The translations under genes were made by a program, and so were the position numbers. The notes below the pieces were generated by a model. It saw nothing but the letters and a program-made list of their open reading frames with translations, was not told where the DNA came from and did not search any database. Source: VMCP01 sp964645755 (GTDB lineage Bacteria > Bacteroidota > Bacteroidia > NS11-12g > UBA955). Taken from it: a DNA stretch of 16,407 nt. The stretch lies in the NCBI GenBank assembly GCA_964645755.1, contig CAZYBT010000056.1:1-16407 (forward strand). The letters run 5' to 3'. The stretch's first letter is position 1; every line of letters begins with the position of its first letter. Shown here piece by piece: positions 13,235 through 16,407 of the stretch.

Positions 13235-14548
13235 TTATTGATCTTTAAGTGATGAAAGGCTCTTGAAAATACATCCAAGAGCAAATACAAATTGGGTTAC
13301 AAAACAACCCCATGCTGCACCCAACGCACCCATTTTGGGTACAAATGTGTAATTCAACGCAACATTTAGCACCATACAGACCATTGCCATTATAGCCAAC
13401 CATTTCATTTTCCCCAGTGCCGTAACAAATGTTCCGTACACATGAATCAGTGCCATCGGCAAAAAAGACGACATTAAAACCGCGAAAATTTTGGCAGCAT
13501 ACTGCAATTCTTGTTGGTTTGAATACCCCGATTTGTATATCAAATTCAAAATCCAATTGCCTCCGAAAATTGCAACCATTGAAGTGATTAATCCCAACGA
13601 AACCACAATGACTGTAGACAAAGTTAAAATACTTTTTACGGATTCCTTGTTTGCCAATTTCCTTGAAAAAAGTGGCAACAATTGCGTACTTAAGAGGGTA
13701 CTGAAAATCAAAGCAGCATCGAGCAATCGGTAACTTTGCGCATAAATGCCTGCTTGATAATATCCTTCAGAAATAGGCTTCAAATATGTGGTAAACCCTT
13801 CTGAAGAAAATCTCCGAATCATCAAGGCGTCGATTCTTGTGAAAACACTCATGGCAAATGCCATCACAACAAACCAGCCCACCTTTTGTATCCAAATTTT
13901 AAGCGTTTCATTTTCGAGGGACAAATTCCCAGAGAAATCCGTTGGAGGTGCCGCATGATCGGAAGTTTTAACAAAAATTAACCCAGCCACAAGAGCCATC
14001 AAATAGCCAAAAAACTGAGAAATTAAAAACAACAAGATTCCAAATTCAGCAGTAAATTCCTTATTGTAAATATTGAGAAAAATAGTGCATAAAACCAACG
14101 CCACAAAACGGTCCATCACGCTCAAAATACTGTCGGAAATAAACCGATGTCTTCCTTGTAAAATTGCCCTAAACATCAAAGAAATTGAGGCCAAAATTTG
14201 ATTGATAGCCACCAACGATAAAAGTTTGATATCGAGTTTTTGATTCCAACCAGCCAAGTAAACCAAGAGCACATACAATGACCCTAAAACAAGTCTTAAA
14301 CCGAGAATTCTCTTTTTGTGAATGAGTCGTCCGGCAGCTGAAATTTCTCTAGAAATATAATTATTTAAACCTGCATCTAACAATACAGCAAAAAGCAATC
14401 CCAAATTAAAAATAACAAAGTATTTGCCATACCATTCATCCCCCAAACGAAGTTGTACAGAGCGTTCAATTGCAAAAATCCAAAGTGGTTTGATCAGCCA
14501 ATTTAAAGCCTGCAACCACAGTTGATTTTTAAAAAAGGATTTGTACAT
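13235..14548 (-). CDS. Polysaccharide/lipid-linked oligosaccharide flippase (Wzx-like, MOP superfamily)
   Basis: 437 residues, almost entirely hydrophobic helices, with about 12 predicted membrane segments. The N-terminal part (LNWLIKPLWIFAIERSVQLR, then LLFAVLLDAGLNNYISREIS, about residues 50-69) carries the pattern of RfbX/Wzx-type exporters, with an acidic/Asn first-helix region and a conserved basic NYISRE-like loop. A central cytoplasmic loop (about 190-215, SDHAAPPTDFSGNLSLENE) separates two six-helix halves, as in the MOP fold. Function: moving an undecaprenyl-linked sugar across the inner membrane. It lies 26 bases after the secreted phosphatase-family gene, so it could be co-transcribed with it or use its own element at 14555-14562. 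A MurJ-type lipid II flippase is less likely given the N-terminal motif. Confidence 0.85.
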   Translation of the reverse strand: MYKSFFKNQLWLQALNWLIKPLWIFAIERSVQLRLGDEWYGKYFVIFNLGLLFAVLLDAGLNNYISREISAAGRLIHKKRILGLRLVLGSLYVLLVYLAGWNQKLDIKLLSLVAINQILASISLMFRAILQGRHRFISDSILSVMDRFVALVLCTIFLNIYNKEFTAEFGILLFLISQFFGYLMALVAGLIFVKTSDHAAPPTDFSGNLSLENETLKIWIQKVGWFVVMAFAMSVFTRIDALMIRRFSSEGFTTYLKPISEGYYQAGIYAQSYRLLDAALIFSTLLSTQLLPLFSRKLANKESVKSILTLSTVIVVSLGLITSMVAIFGGNWILNLIYKSGYSNQQELQYAAKIFAVLMSSFLPMALIHVYGTFVTALGKMKWLAIMAMVCMVLNVALNYTFVPKMGALGAAWGCFVTQFVFALGCIFKSLSSLKDQ

Positions 14549-14554
14549 GGCCCA

Positions 14555-14562
14555 CGAAGATA
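14555..14562 (-). promoter_or_regulatory. Candidate -7 element of the flippase gene
   Basis: Reading leftward TATCTTCG, seven of eight positions of TAnnTTTG, six bases before the ATG at 14548. A transcript would have a leader of about 3 bases. No -33 TTG is apparent. Confidence 0.3.
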
Positions 14563-14574
14563 AAGATTATCGAC

Positions 14575-15414
14575 CTATTTAAAATCAACGATTACTGGGA
14601 AATGGTCTGAATAGAACAATCCCTTGCCTCTTGTACTTTGATCAACCCTGTACGAAACTGTATTTAATTTTTCATTGGTAAAAATATAATCGATGATTGG
14701 TCCACTTTGAGATTCCTTGAACCCATTGAAAGTGTGTTTCTCTGGATGATCAGAGCCAAATTTTCGGCAATCCGTTAATTTTGACGACATCCATAAAATG
14801 GGTTCTGAAGTAGGTTGCAAGTTAAAATCGCCCATTAAAATAACGGGAATACTATCTTCTAAATAAGGCTTTATTTGATTGTAAATCATATACATGCTAT
14901 TTTTTCTTGCTTGATTTCCCACATGGTCAAAATGTGTATTCAACACATAAATGTATTGTTTAGTCGACTTATTTTGGAACAAACCACCTGTAGCAATTCT
15001 AGGCAATGCAGCATCCCATGATTTTGAAGGGACATTTGGTGTTTCAGACAGCCAAAAGGTTGAGTTGGGGTTTGTTCCCACAACTTTTTGATACAAATCG
15101 GACCGATAAAACAGCGGACAATGTTCTCCAACCGTATCTCCTTTGTCGCGACCCACACCAATAAAATTGTAGTTTGTACCAAGAGAAGTTTGTATGTGAT
15201 TCATTTGCAAATACAGTGCTTCTTGAAGTCCAATAAAATCGGCCCGATAATTCACAATTTGATCGGAAATGGCATTGCTTCTATGTCCCCAATCATTCAA
15301 ACTATCGTGTTTGTTGGCATAGCGAATGTTGTAACTCACACACCTGATTTGCCCGGATAATTGGTAAAAGTTCAAAATCAACAACAGCGTAAAAATTCTT
15401 CGATAGAATAACAT
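14575..15414 (-). CDS. Secreted endonuclease/exonuclease/phosphatase-family hydrolase
   Basis: 279 residues. A signal peptide (MLFYRRIFTLLLILNFYQLSG, cleavage near SG-Q) precedes a complete EEP domain of the DNase I/exonuclease III/inositol-phosphatase fold. Active-site segments in order: SYNIRY (27-32, Asn29), IGLQEAL (61-67, metal ligand Glu65), NTHFDHVG (159-166, catalytic His161), GDFNLQPTSEP (195-205, Asp196 and Asn198), IDYIF (241-245) and SDHFPVIV (269-276, Asp270-His271). The fold acts on phosphodiesters or phosphomonoesters. A periplasmic member could attack nucleic acid, sugar-phosphate or lipid head groups, and the substrate cannot be decided from sequence. It is followed after 26 bases by the flippase gene. 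Upstream -7-like matches (15428-15435, 15441-15448) each have one mismatch. Confidence 0.9.
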   Translation of the reverse strand: MLFYRRIFTLLLILNFYQLSGQIRCVSYNIRYANKHDSLNDWGHRSNAISDQIVNYRADFIGLQEALYLQMNHIQTSLGTNYNFIGVGRDKGDTVGEHCPLFYRSDLYQKVVGTNPNSTFWLSETPNVPSKSWDAALPRIATGGLFQNKSTKQYIYVLNTHFDHVGNQARKNSMYMIYNQIKPYLEDSIPVILMGDFNLQPTSEPILWMSSKLTDCRKFGSDHPEKHTFNGFKESQSGPIIDYIFTNEKLNTVSYRVDQSTRGKGLFYSDHFPVIVDFK

Positions 15415-15459
15415 TTCACAATGATAGCAAAAGAATAGGATAAAGATAAACGGGGGAAT

Positions 15460-15585
15460 AGGGAGATTAAATTGATTAGGGAGATTAAATTGATTAGGGA
15501 GATTAGATTGACTAGATAGGTTAGACTGATTAGGGAGATATGTTAAACTAGATTAACTAGATAGATTAGATAGGTTATAGATATG
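15460..15585. repeat. Degenerate 18-bp tandem repeats, about seven copies
   Basis: The unit agggagattaaattgatt occurs twice exactly (15460-15477, 15478-15495), again with two changes (15496-15513), and then in progressively degenerate form to about 15585. On the plus strand 15457-15600 holds about 37 G but only 4 C. It lies between the divergent genes at 15414 and 15745. No ORF uses it and there are no spacers, so it is not CRISPR. Confidence 0.8.
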
Positions 15586-15636
15586 GAGTAATATAGAAAA
15601 TTCATGGTGTTGTTTAAACTTAGAATTCCCACAAAT

Positions 15637-15672
15637 CCCTTCTAACCCTTCTAACCCTTTTAACCCTTCTAA
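15637..15672. repeat. Four 9-bp tandem repeats (cccttctaa)
   Basis: Copies at 15637-15645, 15646-15654, 15655-15663 (one change) and 15664-15672. This block is C-rich and nearly G-free on the plus strand, the mirror of the G-rich 18-bp array to its left. Read on the minus strand it is TTAGAAGGG, similar in character to the 18-bp array. Confidence 0.8.
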
Positions 15673-15680
15673 CCTTTTCC

Positions 15681-15730
15681 CTAAACCTTCATAAACCCTT
15701 ATAAACCTTCATAAACTTTTATAAACGTTT
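15681..15730. repeat. Five 10-bp phased repeats before the terminal gene
   Basis: Units at 15681, 15691, 15701, 15711 and 15721 share a TAAAC core followed by a pyrimidine-rich half (ataaaccctt, ataaaccttc, ataaactttt, ataaacgttt). The 10-bp period is close to one helical turn, and the array ends two bases before the -7 element at 15733, covering the place where -33 contacts would be. Confidence 0.75.
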
Positions 15731-15732
15731 CC

Positions 15733-15740
15733 TATCTTTG
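15733..15740 (+). promoter_or_regulatory. -7 element of the hypothetical gene at 15745
   Basis: TATCTTTG is a perfect TAnnTTTG match, four bases before the GTG start at 15745, predicting a leaderless or one-base-leader mRNA. There is no TTG at -33. That position is occupied by the 10-bp phased repeats. Confidence 0.5.
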
Positions 15741-15744
15741 CACT

Positions 15745-16311
15745 GTGCATGATATAGAGCCACATTTCGCTTGGTTGAATTTTTATAGTGCTGCGGAAGA
15801 CAGTTGTTCTCCTTTCTATGGCCGCGAGTATAGTGAATTTTACTATGATAAATCGGTTTACAATTATTTGATTCACCCTCAATGGGATCATTTTGGAAGC
15901 AATACATTGTATATCAAAATCCTTTTTGCCGATTATGAAGAAGGGTTCTCAATTATTGAAATGATTGGTGAGTGGAATGATGCATTGTACAATGATATCA
16001 TGCAATTGAAAAGAGAAGTGATTGAGGTTCTTTGCCAAGAAGGAATCAACAAATTCATATTAATAGGCGAGAATGTCATGAATTTTCATGCCTCCGACGA
16101 CAGTTATTACGAGGAATGGTTTCAAGACGTAGAGGAAGGATGGATTTCATTGGTCAATTTCAGAGAGCATGTGCTAGATGAATTCAGAAGAAACCACATT
16201 GATTATTACCTAAATTTTGGTGGCGATTTAGACGAAGTATATTGGAGAAAACTGGGACCTCGACAACTGTTCCAACATATTGAATCTATTTTGTCTAAAA
16301 GATTGAATTAA
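15745..16311 (+). CDS. Conserved-looking hypothetical protein, acidic and soluble
   Basis: 188 residues. I recognise no named domain. I have an unverified impression that similar MHDIEP-starting proteins are widespread in Bacteroidota. It is strongly acidic and aromatic (many Asp, Glu, Tyr, Trp, Phe), has no signal peptide or membrane helix, and is therefore cytoplasmic. Notable segments: SPFYGREYSEFYYDKSVYNY (22-41), a central strand-rich part (NTLYIKILFADYEEGFSIIE, 53-72), LCQEGINKFILIGENVMNF (95-113) with a Rossmann-like strand-turn look, and the acidic DDSYYEEWFQDVEEGW (117-132). The start is GTG at 15745. The ATG at 15749 is out of frame and stops at once, and the upstream -7 element fits the GTG. 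It precedes the probable pyruvate dehydrogenase subunit gene by 68 bases on the same strand. Confidence 0.8.
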   Translation: MHDIEPHFAWLNFYSAAEDSCSPFYGREYSEFYYDKSVYNYLIHPQWDHFGSNTLYIKILFADYEEGFSIIEMIGEWNDALYNDIMQLKREVIEVLCQEGINKFILIGENVMNFHASDDSYYEEWFQDVEEGWISLVNFREHVLDEFRRNHIDYYLNFGGDLDEVYWRKLGPRQLFQHIESILSKRLN

Positions 16312-16351
16312 ACCAATTATCGATTTTCTCGCATTCTTGGTTTCTATTGCT

Positions 16352-16359
16352 TAATTTTG
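16352..16359 (+). promoter_or_regulatory. -7 element of the gene starting at 16380
   Basis: TAATTTTG is a perfect TAnnTTTG match, 20 bases before the ATG at 16380. The predicted leader is about 17 bases. A 7-bp inverted repeat (AAACCAA 16310-16316 with TTGGTTT 16337-16343) lies between the previous stop and this element and could be a weak hairpin. Confidence 0.5.
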
Positions 16360-16379
16360 CGCTTCATTAAAATTAATCT

Positions 16380-16407
16380 ATGAGAGAAATTGCTTTCCGT
16401 GAAGCCC
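16380..16407 (+). CDS. pdhB: Start of a probable pyruvate dehydrogenase E1 component, beta subunit (partial)
   Basis: Only nine complete codons are in the window, reading MREIAFREA. This matches the conserved N-terminus of the beta subunit of the alpha2beta2 type pyruvate/2-oxoacid dehydrogenase E1, which typically begins M-x-x-I-x-F-R-E-A and continues with a REAMxEEM-like helix. The E1 enzyme decarboxylates pyruvate with thiamine diphosphate. The call rests on a very short segment plus the good -7 element upstream, so treat it as a strong hint rather than an identification. Confidence 0.45.

Noticed and set aside
13259..13340. Hairpins past the glyA stop as its terminator
   Set aside because: Several short stems occur (13259-13282, 13294-13310, 13328-13340), but none is followed by a T-run on the plus strand and all lie in flippase coding sequence.
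13245..13733. Open frames of 80-103 codons overlapping the flippase gene
   Set aside because: They are cysteine-rich or low-complexity products of alternate frames within a well-supported membrane protein gene.
14940..15360. Open frames of 80-90 codons on both strands over the EEP gene
   Set aside because: They overlap a gene with all its active-site motifs in one frame and show no signal of their own; they are shadows.
15460..15730. CRISPR array
   Set aside because: The repeats are directly adjacent with no unique spacers, they differ in unit length along the region, and no cas gene is present.
15749..15757. ATG start for the terminal hypothetical protein
   Set aside because: This ATG is out of frame and reaches a stop after two codons. 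The GTG at 15745 opens the full frame.

Overview
The window reads as an AT-rich chromosomal segment from a member of the Bacteroidota, probably the Flavobacteriales. Three things point there. There are no convincing Shine-Dalgarno sequences. Upstream of many genes lies the octamer TAnnTTTG, the Bacteroidota -7 promoter element. The proteins also have a Bacteroidota flavour: a YfhO-type membrane protein, an S8 peptidase with a long insert, a characteristic serine hydroxymethyltransferase, and small secreted beta-barrel proteins. No tRNA, rRNA, CRISPR array, insertion sequence or phage gene was seen.

Layout. 1-1492: a leftward pair encoding a secreted protein of unknown function and an outer-membrane-type beta-barrel protein, ending in a strong bidirectional terminator. 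1609-2001: a divergent XRE-type regulator with a coiled-coil tail. 2100-2744: a beta-barrel-like lipoprotein, followed by a second strong terminator. 2927-3973: queA (queuosine tRNA modification), divergent from a 3-hydroxyacyl-CoA dehydrogenase at 4063-4950. 4908-5597: a spermidine-synthase-like methyltransferase-fold protein, divergent from maf at 5627-6196. 6197-11794: a tightly packed leftward operon of YfhO-family membrane protein, family 2 glycosyltransferase, SAM methyltransferase and subtilisin-like protease. 11950-13230: glyA. 13235-15414: a leftward pair of polysaccharide flippase and secreted endonuclease/exonuclease/phosphatase-family protein. 15415-15744: a repeat-rich intergenic region with abrupt strand asymmetry. 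15745-16311: a conserved-looking hypothetical protein with a GTG start. 16380 to the end: the first codons of what looks like the pyruvate dehydrogenase E1 beta subunit.

Most genes are housekeeping. The part most likely to hold unstudied biology is the surface-glycan group: YfhO, glycosyltransferase, methyltransferase and protease in one transcript, with a flippase nearby on the same strand. Other points worth attention are the number of promoters sitting almost on top of start codons (predicted leaderless or near-leaderless mRNAs), back-to-back divergent promoters, abutting or overlapping convergent genes including a terminator-like hairpin for the glycan operon buried inside maf, and the 18-, 9- and 10-bp repeat arrays before 15745. 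I do not see a clearly novel defence, mobile or RNA system here.
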